In this document: positions 30,823 to 41,431 of the stretch, piece by piece | How positions within the stretch are numbered: the first letter of the stretch is position 1 | How the letters are laid out: each line of letters begins with the position of its first letter | Origin: Leucosporidium creatinivorum | Taxonomy: Eukaryota > Basidiomycota > Microbotryomycetes > Leucosporidiales > Leucosporidiaceae | Assembly: GCA_001600635.1 (NCBI GenBank) | Contig: BCKL01000003.1 | Coordinates: forward strand, 248,001-312,000 | Direction: 5' to 3' | DNA: 64,000 nucleotides | Position numbers and translations under genes: made by a program | The notes under the pieces: model-generated | What the model was told of the DNA's origin: nothing | Databases searched by the model: none | Seen by the model: only the letters and a program-made list of their open reading frames with translations

Positions 30823-33216
30823 TGGCCAAGCCCGGCAAGGCTACCAGGGTGCGCAAGGCCCTTTGCGTTTTCCTCACCCTCCTCGCCCTCTTTCTCGTCG
30901 GCACCGTCGTCGTCCTCTCGACCGTCGTCTCGTACTTTGGCGTCGACTGGAGGGATGTTATCACCGAACCCGAGATGAAGCTGTACGAGAAGCTGGCGCT
31001 GCAGGCGAGGAGCAGAGCGGACACCGGCGCTTCGTCGGGAATGCAAGAGGTCGTCGCCGCTCCTGCTCCTTCAGCAGCGGCGGCCGCCAACCTGCCGGAG
31101 AAGGGCGAGTGGGTCCCTACGGCAGAGGAGGAGGATCAGGATACCGTCGTGGACGAGTACGTCGGCGAGTTGGTCCAGCGTGGCCTCCTCAACTCGTCCG
31201 TTCCCAGCGCGTCGAGCCCGAAACCGCGCATCCCCAAGATTATCCACCAGACGTGGAAGACGGACACGCTGCCGGAGCGCTGGGATAACGTTCGCAAACA
31301 GTGCATCGAGATGCACCCCGATTAGTGAGCTCTCCTCCCTTGCCGCTCGAGCCTCTCCCTGAGCCGCGTGCTTTCGCGGCATTGTTTGTTGGCGACGCGT
31401 TGCTAATCGTCTTCTCTTCTACAGCGAGTACAAGCTCTGGTCGGACGAGTCTTCACGTGAGTTCATCGCAAAGGAGTACCCATGGTTCCTCACCGCCTTC
31501 GACGGCTACCCCTACCCGATTCAACGCGCCGACGCCATTCGCTACTTCGTCCTGCACCATTTCGGAGGAGTCTACATGGACCTCGACATCGGCTGCAAGA
31601 AGAACATGGATCCTCTGCTCTACTTCCAAGTCATCCTTCCGGCTACTATCCCCGTCGGCGTCTCCAACGACCTCATGCTCTCCGAGAAGGGCCATCCTTT
31701 CATGGACCTCGTCATCCACAACCTCGTCACCTTCAACCATCAGTACGGCACCAACTACCCCACCGTCATGTTCTCCACCGGTCCCATGTTCCTCTCGGCT
31801 CAGTACGGCCTTTGGCCCAAGGAGGATCTCGATGTCAGCGACCGTCAAGTGCGGATCCTCCCTCGTCGCTGGTATGGCAAGAATGCTCCCGTCACAGAGA
31901 TGGAGGACTCCTACTTTGACCATTTCTACGGAAGCTCCTGGCACGCGTGAGTTGCAGTCTCGAGCCCGTTCGAACTGAGAAAGCTGACCTCAGTGCTCCT
32001 CCTCCATAGCGACGACGCCGGCTTCATCACCTTCCTCGGCAAGTTTGGCATGGGATTAATGTACATCGGATTCGGCATCGTCATCCTCGGAGCCGCTCGC
32101 CTCGTCTGGTCCAAGCGCTCCCTCCTCAAGACCTCGTCGCAGCGCCAGCTCGGTCCCATCGCCCTCCCCTTCCACGTCGGCTCCGACGGCCTTCCCTTCA
32201 ACCGTCCCGGCACACCTGGAGGAGGAAGCCGCTCGGAGAGCCCCGTCGGATCGAGGAGCGGCACTCCCTCCGGCCCTCGCCTCCGTCAGGAGAGTGCCAG
32301 TGGTCGCGGCGTGCTCTACTACCTCCCGGTCTGGTTCTTACCGCCAGGAGAGTCGGGATCGCGCTCGCCCGGACCTCATAGCCCAACGCAGGGTCACGGC
32401 TGGTCGCAGTACCTTCCCAACCTCTCGTTCGTCGAGGACGACGCCGAGCACCGCTACCACCCCGTTCCCAACTTCTCTCGCCCTCCCTCGCCTTCCAACA
32501 ACTCGATCCTCCACGCTCCCGGCGCCATGCACGATGGCGCATTCGATGGCACTCCCCTCCACTCCATCCAGTCGCCGAGACCAACCAAATCCTTCCCTCC
32601 GCGCGACCTCGAGGAGTCGGCCGCCTCCCCTCCATCTTCCTCCGCGCCCACCTCTCCCAACCCTCCCGCCTACTCGTCGCTCAAGAGCTGGGGGAGCGCT
32701 CTTTTTCGGACCTCACCGCGAGCGTCTCTCGTCCCTCTGGGGGCTAGCAGCGGTGGAGCCCTCCCTTCGCCCTCCCTCTCCGACGCCGAGCGAGGGGGCG
32801 CCGCCGCCGACCTCTTCGTCCCATCCCACGCCAAGTCGAGCTCCACCTCCTCGTCTACCGCGGGACACCCTCCGCCACGAGCGCGCTCGCCCCTCCCGCA
32901 ATACCAGCCCCCGAGCGCCTCGCAGTCCCTCGCCTCCGCCGGCGCCGACGCTCGAGGACGAGGCATGGTCCGCTCGGGATCAAATCAAGGAGGAGCCGCG
33001 CAAGGAGTCGCTGCAGCTGCGGCCGCCGGGAGCGCTTCGCCGACGAGGGATGAGTTTGACCCAGCAACAGCAGAAGAAGACGACGACGCCGAAGGAAGCG
33101 GTTCAGAGTCCTACCCCGGAGGAGGAGCAGGAGTAGAGGAGGAGGTCGATCGCTTACTGAGCGAGATGGAGCCGGATTTCGAGGCCAAGTTGGCGAGGGA
33201 AAGGAGGGGCGAGTAG
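30823..33216 (+). CDS. SUR1: Mannosyl-inositol-phosphorylceramide synthase catalytic subunit, SUR1/CSH1 type, with long C-terminal tail
   Basis: GT32 mannosyltransferase that adds mannose from GDP-mannose to inositol-phosphorylceramide in the Golgi. N-terminal membrane anchor: VFLTLLALFLVGTVVVLSTV. Catalytic region: IPKIIHQTWKTDTLPERWDN, EYKLWSDESSREFI, YPIQRADAIRYFVLHHFGGV and YMDLDIGC with the DxD motif. A second hydrophobic segment (MGLMYIGFGIVILGAARLVW) follows SSWHADDAGF. Only two introns, at about 31326-31423 and 31950-32010. After the second membrane segment comes a disordered tail of about 370 residues rich in Ser/Pro/Gly with an acidic end (DEFDPATAEEDDDAEGS). The yeast enzymes have much shorter tails, so this extension is notable. 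It could equally be the CSH1 paralog; the two are not separable from sequence alone. Confidence 0.92.
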
Positions 33217-33509
33217 CAGGGGCGTGGACGATTGGGTTTCGGGCACTTTCGAGTTTCGTTCGCAAGAGTTGTAGTTGTGTTGGGCGTCAAGAAGCATACA
33301 CGGGTTGTAGGGCGGGAGCAGGTGTCCCCCTAGTTCTTTTGACGTTTGTTTTACTCATCCATAATATCTCCCTCCTGAGAAGAGGCGCATCAGCATCAGC
33401 CTTTCGGCGTTCGGTCGAGAGCTTGGAGTTCCGCGAGCCTTTGCAGCTTCTCATGTCTCTAAGCTCGCGGTCACAAAGTAGTTGCTGTAGACGAGAGCAT
33501 TGCAGCCCA

Positions 33510-35584
33510 TCAATCCCTCGACATGAGGTACTCGTTCGTGCGGTTGAGGACCGCTCGCGAAGGGTTGAAGGTGGGGAAGACCTCGAGAATCCACTGCAGT
33601 CGCGAGCGAATGAGGTCCTTCGACACTGTAGGGGGCCAGTGAGGCGAAATGATCAGTCTCGTAGCAATGAGTCTGTGAGGATCAGGAAGGCTCACCGAGT
33701 CCGTCGGATGCTGCCTCCTCCGACTTCAAACGTCCCTCGCCGTCGAATAGGAGCACTGAAGCATAGCGAGGCATCAGCACACGGTCGTGGTACACTCGCG
33801 AGCCGAATCACCCAGCAGTACCAAGACGAAAGCCGCTCCGAGATCATTCGCCTCGCTTTGAGCCTCGCTCTGCGCGACCTCGACGCCGACCATCTCGCCC
33901 GCCCTCAGCCTCTTCGTCGCAAAGTCGACGATAGGATCCAAAGCGTTGAAAAAGGGATGGTATCCTGACTTTCCTGTCCGTGCAGCGAGTATCATGGTCG
34001 ACTCGGGGTCGGCTGAAGGAGCGGCGGAAGTGATGGGGCCCTTCACTGCTTCAATTACGACGTGCGCAGTGGATGGGGCGGGGGAGGGGCGTGCTGTGGT
34101 GGAGAACTCGAGGGTGATGTGCGTGTTGCGGATGGTGGTCGCTGTCGTCGGAGCGAGAGAGAGCGCGGCGAGCGAAGGCGGGTTCGAGTCGAGGAGGTCA
34201 GCGATGACGGCGTCGATGTTCTCCCGCGAAGCTGAGAGGATCCTGGCGGAGTGCTCCCAGAACTCTTTCGCGTTGAGGCCCTGTGGGAGATGGGAAGTGA
34301 GGTTAGATGAGATCGTGGGGGGCAAGGGTACGCCGAGCTCGGGCCGAGCTCGCCTTCGACCATGCTTCGTGACTAATGAGGGGTGAAGAGTCAGCAATGA
34401 GACCAGCAGCAAGTCGAATGAAGCTCCAACTCACTCGTCTCCACTGCCCTGCACGTAGGTGAAGCCCCTTGCTCGCTCCATGCCGTCCGTCTCGGTCGCC
34501 AGCTTGCTCGCGCTTGTGCAGACGATGGGAATGAAGGTGGAAAAGGATGACGCAGGGTTGTGAGAGAGTAACGAGGCGGGAGATACGAATATGGGTCGAA
34601 GGGGGCGGTCCAGAGCCTTCAGCGCCGAGAGGTCGTAGGCCGAGGACTGCGAGGGAGGATGCGAGGTGAGCAGTCACCGAGGCGCTTTCGACAGCGAGCT
34701 TACCACTAGTGCTTGTGCCCACTCCTCGACGCGAGCTTCCATCTGGGAATGTTCCGACCGACCGACAGCTGTAGGCAGCGTCTTTAGGGTGCCGTTGTGG
34801 AGCCAGTCCTCAAGGCTCGCCGAGGCGTTTTCGGGCGAAGGAGGTAGCAGCTTCATCCGTGCGCTGTTGAGCACGGCGCACCAGAGAGGTACAGTCTTGG
34901 AGAGAGCATCGGGGAAGCGCTGTTGGAGGAGGGGTGAGCGCCCGATGCGCCGAGGGATCGAGCGACGGCCTACCTTTCCGCGACGAGTGGAGTCAACGAG
35001 CACAAGTCTGGTGGTAGCGAGGTAAGCAAAAGGACTCTGCAAGATGCAAAGCGTATCTGCTCACCCTCCCTTCTCCTTGATGAGTGGCAGAAGACCGAGG
35101 TTGGCACCTGCGAAGGAGGTCGGGGGACCGGGTCAGTCGGCGGGCTGGAGGCGACCAGACCGAGTCCGCTTACGGCGAAGGTTGAAGTTGTGCTGTCCAG
35201 CATGGCCGTCTGTACTCTTGAAGTAGGCGTGTGCCGTCTCGCCTCGAGGCTTGACGTACCAAGAACCCGCTCGTTGATTCGCTGTGGGGGTGATGAGGGA
35301 GACTGGTCAGCTACAGAGGCGAATCGAAGCGGCTTGAGTAAACTCACCGATCACAGGAAAGTCGGGATAGGCAGCAGCGACCTGCTCGTCGACGAACTGA
35401 GAGTCTTCAAAAATCGAATGAAGGCGATTGTAGCTGAGCAGGAGATGCCCAGAGGTCAGCGAAGGGAGCAGGACTTGCATGTAGATTTAAGAAGAGCTCA
35501 CGTATCCCTCAGCTGCAGGCGAATGGCGCTACGATCGGATTGCAGCTGCTGAGAAGCGCTGGGAAAGATGAGTGTCGAGGCCAT
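33510..35584 (-). CDS. RIT1: tRNA A64-2'-O-ribosylphosphate transferase (RIT1)
   Basis: Modifies A64 of initiator tRNA-Met with a ribosyl phosphate, keeping it out of elongation. The model starts MASTLIFPSASQQLQSDRSA. Family signatures in order: NQRAGSWYVKPRGE, AYFKSTDGHAGQHNFNLRR, LVLVDSTRRGKRFPDALSKT, VPLWCAVLN, DRPLRPIFVSP, then FTYVQGSGDDHEAWSKGLNA and KEFWEHSARIL. The C-terminal domain ends FPTFNPSRAVLNRTNEYLMS plus RD. About eight introns. These blocks are unique to RIT1, so the assignment is firm. The gene is convergent with the SUR1-like gene. Confidence 0.95.
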
Positions 35585-35948
35585 GCTACTGCTGGTGATG
35601 AGGCGACTGGGAGGCGTCGAACAGGCGGATCAAAAGTGTAAGACAAGCAGAAGCAGATGAGACGGCGGAAGACAAGGAGTGCGAGCTCGAATTTCGGTCT
35701 GAGCTCGCTTTGTCGAAGGTCCGCAGACAAGAGATGTGATCACTGTAGCTGAACATGATAGAGGGACTCTCAGTGCTTTCTTTGCCGCACGGACTACCTT
35801 GCCGGCGAACAGCTCGTCTGTCAACCATCTCCCGAAGTCAGCTCGGCGATGAAAGGAGAACGGATCTTTCGAGGAGGCCTTGCTCTGGTAGGCTCTGATA
35901 CAGGTTCGTTACGTATACGATATAGCAAGACTGCCCTCTACTCCTCCT
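35585..35948. other. Intergenic, RIT1 promoter
   Basis: About 360 bp between the RIT1 start and the stop of the aldolase-family gene. Short open frames here have no conserved content. Confidence 0.45.
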
Positions 35949-37380
35949 CTACAGCTTGTAAGATCCTCCAGTCTCGGCGTCAATGATGTCGTAGTACATC
36001 TGCGCGCCGTTCTGTGCACCGCGAGGCAGGTCAGCAGAGCTCCTCAAGTCGCTGTAACCGCCTAACTCAGCCTAACTCACCCATCCACTCGTCTCGGCGC
36101 CCGTAACGCTCCTCGTCCAAGTCGCCTCCTCGTGACCGATGGGGATTGGCTGGTGTCCTGAGCCAGCTTGAGCTGCCTCGATGAGGAGCTGCGTGTGACA
36201 CAGACGATCAAGAAAAATGTACCACGCTGTTAAAGGCGCAGGAAGGTCAGTAAGGTGTACCAAGCTACAGAGGACGGGAGCGCGAAAGCCTGCAAGCGGC
36301 TCGGCGAAGAAAAGGACGTACCGACTGCGCTGTCAATCGTCTCGCCTACAGTCAGCTGTCCGTGGTTCTGAAGCAGGATTGCTTTGCAATTGCCGAGGTG
36401 CCTGTAGGGTTAAGACAAGGTCAGCAAGCCGAGTGCTTTGTCAAAGCTGAGCGGACGAGCTCACTCGGCGATCTTTGCTCCCTCTCCACCACTCAGCACT
36501 ACACCGCCAAACGAGGGATAGACGGCGAGATCCTCGTAGAAGGCGCAGGCATCCTGGACGTAGCAGTCGATTCTGGCACGGACGCGAGCGGGTGAGTCGA
36601 GCTGTCGAGCGAAGTCGGCGAAACCCAACCAACTCACATGCGACCAAATGCGGAGAAGGCTTTGCCGTACAAGCTGTGAGCATGGCAAGCAGCGTTGGCG
36701 TCTGGTCGAGCCGAGTGGATGGCGTGACTGTTGAGGCGAGAGTATGAGCGGAGTTCGGAGCAGCTCGAGAGGGCGGCCGAACTTACTGAATCTCGAAGGC
36801 GGCCGTGTTGTAGATCTGGCGCTCGGGCTTGCCTCCGGCGAGGATGTCGCCGTCAGGGCTGATGAGGAGAAGGTCGCTGACGCAGACGAGGGAGAAGGCC
36901 AGGCCGAGAGGGTTAACCTTCGGCGAACGGGAAGAGAGTCAGCCTGTGAGCGAAGCCGCTCGCGCAGCTGCAGTTGGCGCTTGCAGTGCCTACCCAGAAA
37001 CAGTCCTTCAGGATGGGATCACGCAGAGCTGCAAGATGGGAGGACTGTCAGCTAGGAAGGGAGTTCGGCGAGTGATAAGGGCGTACTGAGGTGACCGCTG
37101 ATCTGTTGAACGAAGCAAGGTCAGCGTGGGAGATACCGGTGATTGGAAGACCTGTACGCACTCCCTCGTCATAGCCAAGCTTGCCAAAGATCCTGAACGC
37201 GCCGGCGAGCCTCTCCAGCTTGAACCTGCGCTCCTCCTTGGCATCGTCGAAAGTAGGAGGAGCAGGGAAGTTCATGCTCTTTGCTCCGACCTGTACGTGT
37301 CCTGCATCAAAGTCGGAGGAGGCCTTGGTGACCGTGGGAGCCGCTTTGGCGGTGGGATCGGAAAGGGCGACGGGAGACAT
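35949..37380 (-). CDS. Class II aldolase/adducin-domain protein
   Basis: Cytosolic protein with the class II aldolase/adducin fold, which in enzymes binds Zn through His residues. Start ATG at 37380-37378 (MSPVALSDPTAKAAP). Then ERRFKLERLAGAFRIFGKLG, SGHLTLRDP, CFWVNPLGLAFSLV and DLLLISPDGDILAGG. The metal-binding motif is ACHAHSLYGKAFSAFG with HxH. DACAFYEDLAVYPSFGGVVL, CKAILLQNHGQLTVGETID and AWYIFLDRLCHTQLLIEAA follow, and the protein ends IIDAETGGSYKL. Introns are numerous, one of them close to the last 20 residues. Fungi often have several such proteins (related to fuculose-aldolase-like proteins and adducin head domains), and most have no assigned substrate. Confidence 0.9.
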
Positions 37381-37705
37381 CTTGATAGGCGTGGGAGAGC
37401 GCGATGGAGGTGTGCAGGTCTAGCTACGAGTCTGTCGAGTAGATCGAAATGTGTGGAGTGTACTGGAGTAGGTGCAGAAACGTGGGAGAAGCCAAGAAGC
37501 GAGAAACGGGTGGGAAGGGTTCGACGGCCGAGATAACGGGCTCGAGTTTCCAAGCTCATATCGGAGGGCAAGACACATCCAGTAAGCTTCCGCGACGTCT
37601 TTGACGAGAGCGAAGCATGCTAGCAAGCTACGATTTGTCAAGTGACTTTCGCAGCCAGCTTTCGGTCTCGCCGAAGTCCCAGCCGCTGTAAGCCTTCTTG
37701 CACGT
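37381..37705. other. Intergenic between two minus-strand genes
   Basis: About 325 bp: promoter of the aldolase-family gene and 3' end of nothing else, since the next gene also reads leftward and stops at 37706. No feature recognised. Confidence 0.4.
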
Positions 37706-39892
37706 CTAATCCTCCCACAATAGCCTCTCCCCTGCCTCAGCAACCTCATCAATCGCCTTCCCGACCTCCCCTGCCCAATACGGACTGATCAAGCATGCGG
37801 CGTGCTCGCCCGGCATGATGGTAAGCGCCTTTTCGGTGAAGCCGCTCTTCGATAGATAGGTGGTGATCTTGGGGGTGGGGAGGATGCAGTCGTCTCGAGA
37901 CAGGAAGATGCGAGTGGGCTGTGAAATGGGAGAGGAGGGGTGATGAGCGAGATTCGGCGCCGAGCAAGACAGAGCGACTCACGAAAGGTCCGGACGGGCT
38001 CGGCGAGACGTATTGAGCGTAGTTGGGCTTGTCGAAGGGAGGGTCGAGTGGTCGACGAGCTTGCCGAGGTACGAGAGAGTTGAGCGCCGAGGGAGGGAGA
38101 GGCGCTGCTGGACCTGGGCCGAAGAGCACCGAGTCTGACCATCTCATGTGCCGCGACATGAAGTGGCAGATGCCTCGCTCCATCGAGAAGTAGCGGAAGA
38201 AGATCTCCCCCGCCGTGCAGCACTTGGTGCGGAAGAAGTTGCCTGTTTGCGAGCGAGAGATCAGCAATCGCCGCGAGCCCGAACCGAGAGAACGACGTAC
38301 GAGGTGCGTCGGCGCCGAACAGCAGCAGCGACATGGGATCAATCAAGACCGTCCCGGTGACAATGTCGGGAGCGTCCCTCAATAGCCATCCCGCCGGTCC
38401 TGCACCCAACGAGTGGCCAACGAGGACCGCCCTTCCTCTCCTCCACTCCTCGTCATCGTCGTCGTTCTCCTCGAACGTGACTCCAAAGCCATGACGCCAG
38501 AGCATGCGACGAGCGGCGGCAACAAGCTCCACCCTCGTACGAATAGCAGAGGGAGGGCTCAGCCGCATCGAGACGTAAGGCAGCTCGGGCACGAAGCAGG
38601 GTCGGCCAGTCGCCCGACAGAGGAGGAGGATGAAGGGTGTTGGGCCGTAGGTGCCAGAGATACCGTGGAGGAATATCATGGGCGCTTTGGAGTCCTCTTG
38701 AGCCGCTCTGCGGGAGGAGCGGCGGTCAGCGAAAGCTCGTCTCGGTAGGCGAGTCGAACTCACGTCGAACCCGGCCAGAACCAGTAGCCTATCCGATCAG
38801 CGGTCTTGCTTTCTCCCATACGAGCTGATTCTGCCGAGTCCTGTACGCGCTCGAGTGCGCGACGAGAGCCACGAAGGAGGAACAGCGGGAAAGGCCACTG
38901 CGCGGGGAAGTAATCAGCTCGGCGCTCGCCTTCGCTCATGACACGCGGCGTACGCTTGTTCGAGGACCGTAGTAGCGGAAGCCAGCGAGATAGAGCGTAG
39001 TGTTGCCCAATGCTGAGCAGAGCCAGATGGCGCAGTAGAAGACGAAGGGGTGGTGTGTGGTGCGGAGGGGCTCGTCGTGGACGAGGAAGACTCGATGCCG
39101 ACTACGACCGAGCGGGAGCTTGAAGCCGGGACGAGTGCGTTGAAAGGCGGCTTCGAGGAGGAGGACCATGGCGTGCAGTTCAGCCTTCTCGGTCGACTTG
39201 GCGGCGATGGACTTGAGCTTGCGCTCGAACATGGCGTGAGCGATGACTGCGAGGATGACGGTCAGCTCTGATCTTGCTGAAGGTCGAGATTAGCTCACAC
39301 TCTTCCACGTTGGTTCTGCCGATGTCCTTGAGCTGCACTCGAGTGATGTTGGGGTCGACGGCTCCCCTCGGCGCTCGTTTCGCCCCCGGCACCAAGAAGA
39401 ATCCTCCTAGCCAGTCGAAAGGGTCCTCGGCACTCTCGCACATCTTGACCCATAGCCTCCACCTCTCCTCGGACCCCATCTCCTGCCTCGGCGACCTCAA
39501 ATCCCACCAGCCGCGAGCGACAAGAGCGCGCCCGACCGAGTGAAGGAAGAGCCACGCACTTTCGACGGCGGCCCAGATGGTGATCAGGCTGAAGTGCCAG
39601 TCGTAGGCGAAGACCTCATCAAGTCGATCGAGAGGTAGATGGACGGAGAAGATGATAGCTGGAGGGACTGGATGAAGGAGCACGGCGAGGAGGGTCCAGC
39701 ATAGAGCGATGGCGGGGATGGCGTCGAGAGCGAAGATGCCGGTGCGCAGAGCTGTATGAGAGCTGGTCAGTGTTGCTCTGTCGTGCGGAAGGGTGCAGCG
39801 AGCTCGCCTAATCGAGTAAGGAGACGGTCGTTGAACTAGAAGAGCTCGATTAGCTGCTGCAAGTGACTAGGGAGAGGCTGAGAGCTCACCAT
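37706..39892 (-). CDS. Membrane-associated alpha/beta hydrolase
   Basis: Serine hydrolase of the alpha/beta fold with an N-terminal membrane region. The start is ATG at 39892-39890, followed at once by a 54-nt intron (GTGAGC, branch GCTAATC, TTCTAG), giving MFNDRLLTRLALRTGIFALD. A GC-AG intron splits RLAL. Hydrophobic segments: AIPAIALCWTLLAVLLHPVP and YCAIWLCSALGNTTLYLAGF. Catalytic half: MIFLHGISGTYGPTPFILLL (oxyanion HG), the nucleophile elbow VLVGHSLGAGPAGWLLRDAP, the acid region FLSRDDCILPTP, and the probable catalytic His in IMPGEHAACLISPYW. It ends ERLLWED. Similar uncharacterised membrane hydrolases occur widely in basidiomycetes; a lipase or esterase role is inference. Downstream exons are continuous and the triad is intact. 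Confidence 0.82.
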
Positions 39893-39969
39893 AGCTACAG
39901 TAGATTACTCCTCATACACCCCAAGCAATAACTGTCCACCGAAACGAGCTGTCGAGAATAGCGAGCGAT

Positions 39970-41288
39970 TTGAACGGAGGCAAGTGTTGTTCGAAGTTCG
40001 CCGCTCGCCCTCTTCTCCTCGTCCTGCTCGCTGCTCTTCGGCTCGTCTCGACCGTCACAGCGCTTGGATCAGGAAGGAGTCACTCGTGCAGCTTATTGAC
40101 GCCCTCGCAAGCCAAGTCGTCCGCTCACCGGCCCAGATCAGCTCCGCACGATCGAACCACCGTACTCTCGCCCTCCACAGCCACTCCTTCGCCCAGCCAG
40201 AACAGCTGCAGCAATCCAGAACAACTCAAAGAGTCCACGACTGCTCGCTTCGGTCAGCCTTCACCTCCCACCTCCCGCAACCACTTCGGCGCCTCCCCCT
40301 CGACGCTCCGAGCTGGAATGAACATTTACCGGAACCCCTTCATTGTCGTTCCGCCGCTCTCGACGTGCGAGTCTGCTTTCCTTGTATTCGTACGTACTCC
40401 CTTGCTGGCTACCGTCGAAGTGCAGCTGAACGAGCACTCTGCAGGGTCAAGGACAAGCGCCGTATACCGTGTTCCCAATCGCCTCGGGTTCCAGCAATGG
40501 CACCACGCTTGAGAACATCCCAGTGCAAGCTGAAGCAGGTGTACTCGAATGGCGGGTCGATTTCGATGCCGGCGCAAACATCGTAAGCCAGATCCGAGCT
40601 CTCTCGCGCTCGGCGCTCCTTGCTGACCGCTTTGTCCTGCAGACCTTCGTTGTGATTGATTCCAGAGGTACCTCGGCCTTCTCCGACTTCCGTGTAGTGC
40701 AGACTCAGGCTACAACAGGCGTCGCTCGTTGCTCGTGAGTTTCAGTGCTCGGCGAAGAGGCTGTCAGCGAGTGCGCGGCAGAGAGGCTGACCCTGCTCCG
40801 CCAACAGGAAAACCATCTACACCAGCAACAACGGAGGCAGCACCAACGTCGGTGGCATCGTCGGCGGCGTGCTAGGGGCCATCGTCCTCATCCTCCTCGG
40901 CGTTCTCTACTTCTACCTCCACCGCCGAAATCGCCGTCGCAAGATTCTCGCTTCTCGCCCCCCAACACCCGACAGTCCCATCATGAGCGGTCCAGCAGGC
41001 GTCACTCGAGCAGGGACGTTCAATCTCCATCAAGTCGCCTTCACCGAACCCTCGCTCGACCGATTGAGGCAGGAGGACGCGCCGCCCGAATATGTACACC
41101 CCAGGCGATCTCAAGAGGCTCGTAGGGAGGCAGGGAATGGAAACGTTGCATCGGAGCTGGAGGGATCGAGGACGAGCTTCGAACGGGACGAGTACGGCGG
41201 AGGCGATTCGACGGCCGAGAGCAGGGTCGGAGCGAGAGCGGCGGGGGCGAGGGCGACGAGGGACGCTGCAGAGGCTTCATCTCACTGA
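39970..41288 (+). CDS. Single-pass membrane protein with extracellular domain; start codon unclear
   Basis: Signal-peptide-like text ARPLLLVLLAALRLVSTVTA opens an exon that has no ATG; the frame is open back to 39904 without one. The candidate positions are TTG at 39970, an unseen upstream exon, or ATG at about 40318 (MNIYRNPFIVVPP), which would lose the signal. The lumenal part reads CESAFLVFGQGQAPYTVFPI, LENIPVQAEAGVLEWRVDFD and TFVVIDSRGTSAFSDFRVVQ, the usual fungal pattern of an Ig-like 'gap-APYTL' ectodomain. A Gly/Ser linker precedes a strong membrane helix (GGIVGGVLGAIVLILLGVLY) with a basic stop (HRRNRRRK). The cytosolic tail is polar and charged and ends RDAAEASSH. Function unknown; such proteins are often wall sensors by analogy only. 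Confidence 0.7.
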
Positions 41289-41431
41289 ACCTATCTCTAA
41301 AGATCTATTTTCCCTCTAGCATGATGTTGTCACTATTCCTAATTCGCATCTCTTTCGTCTCGAGACGTTCGCTCTCTCGGCGCCGAGAACGAGGCTAAGG
41401 CTCTAAACTACAGCTAAGCTACCAAGACCAC

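Noticed and set aside
35586-35828. Short minus-strand frame upstream of RIT1
   Set aside because: The frame is Ser-rich, non-conserved and overlaps another equally open frame; it more likely belongs to the RIT1 leader.
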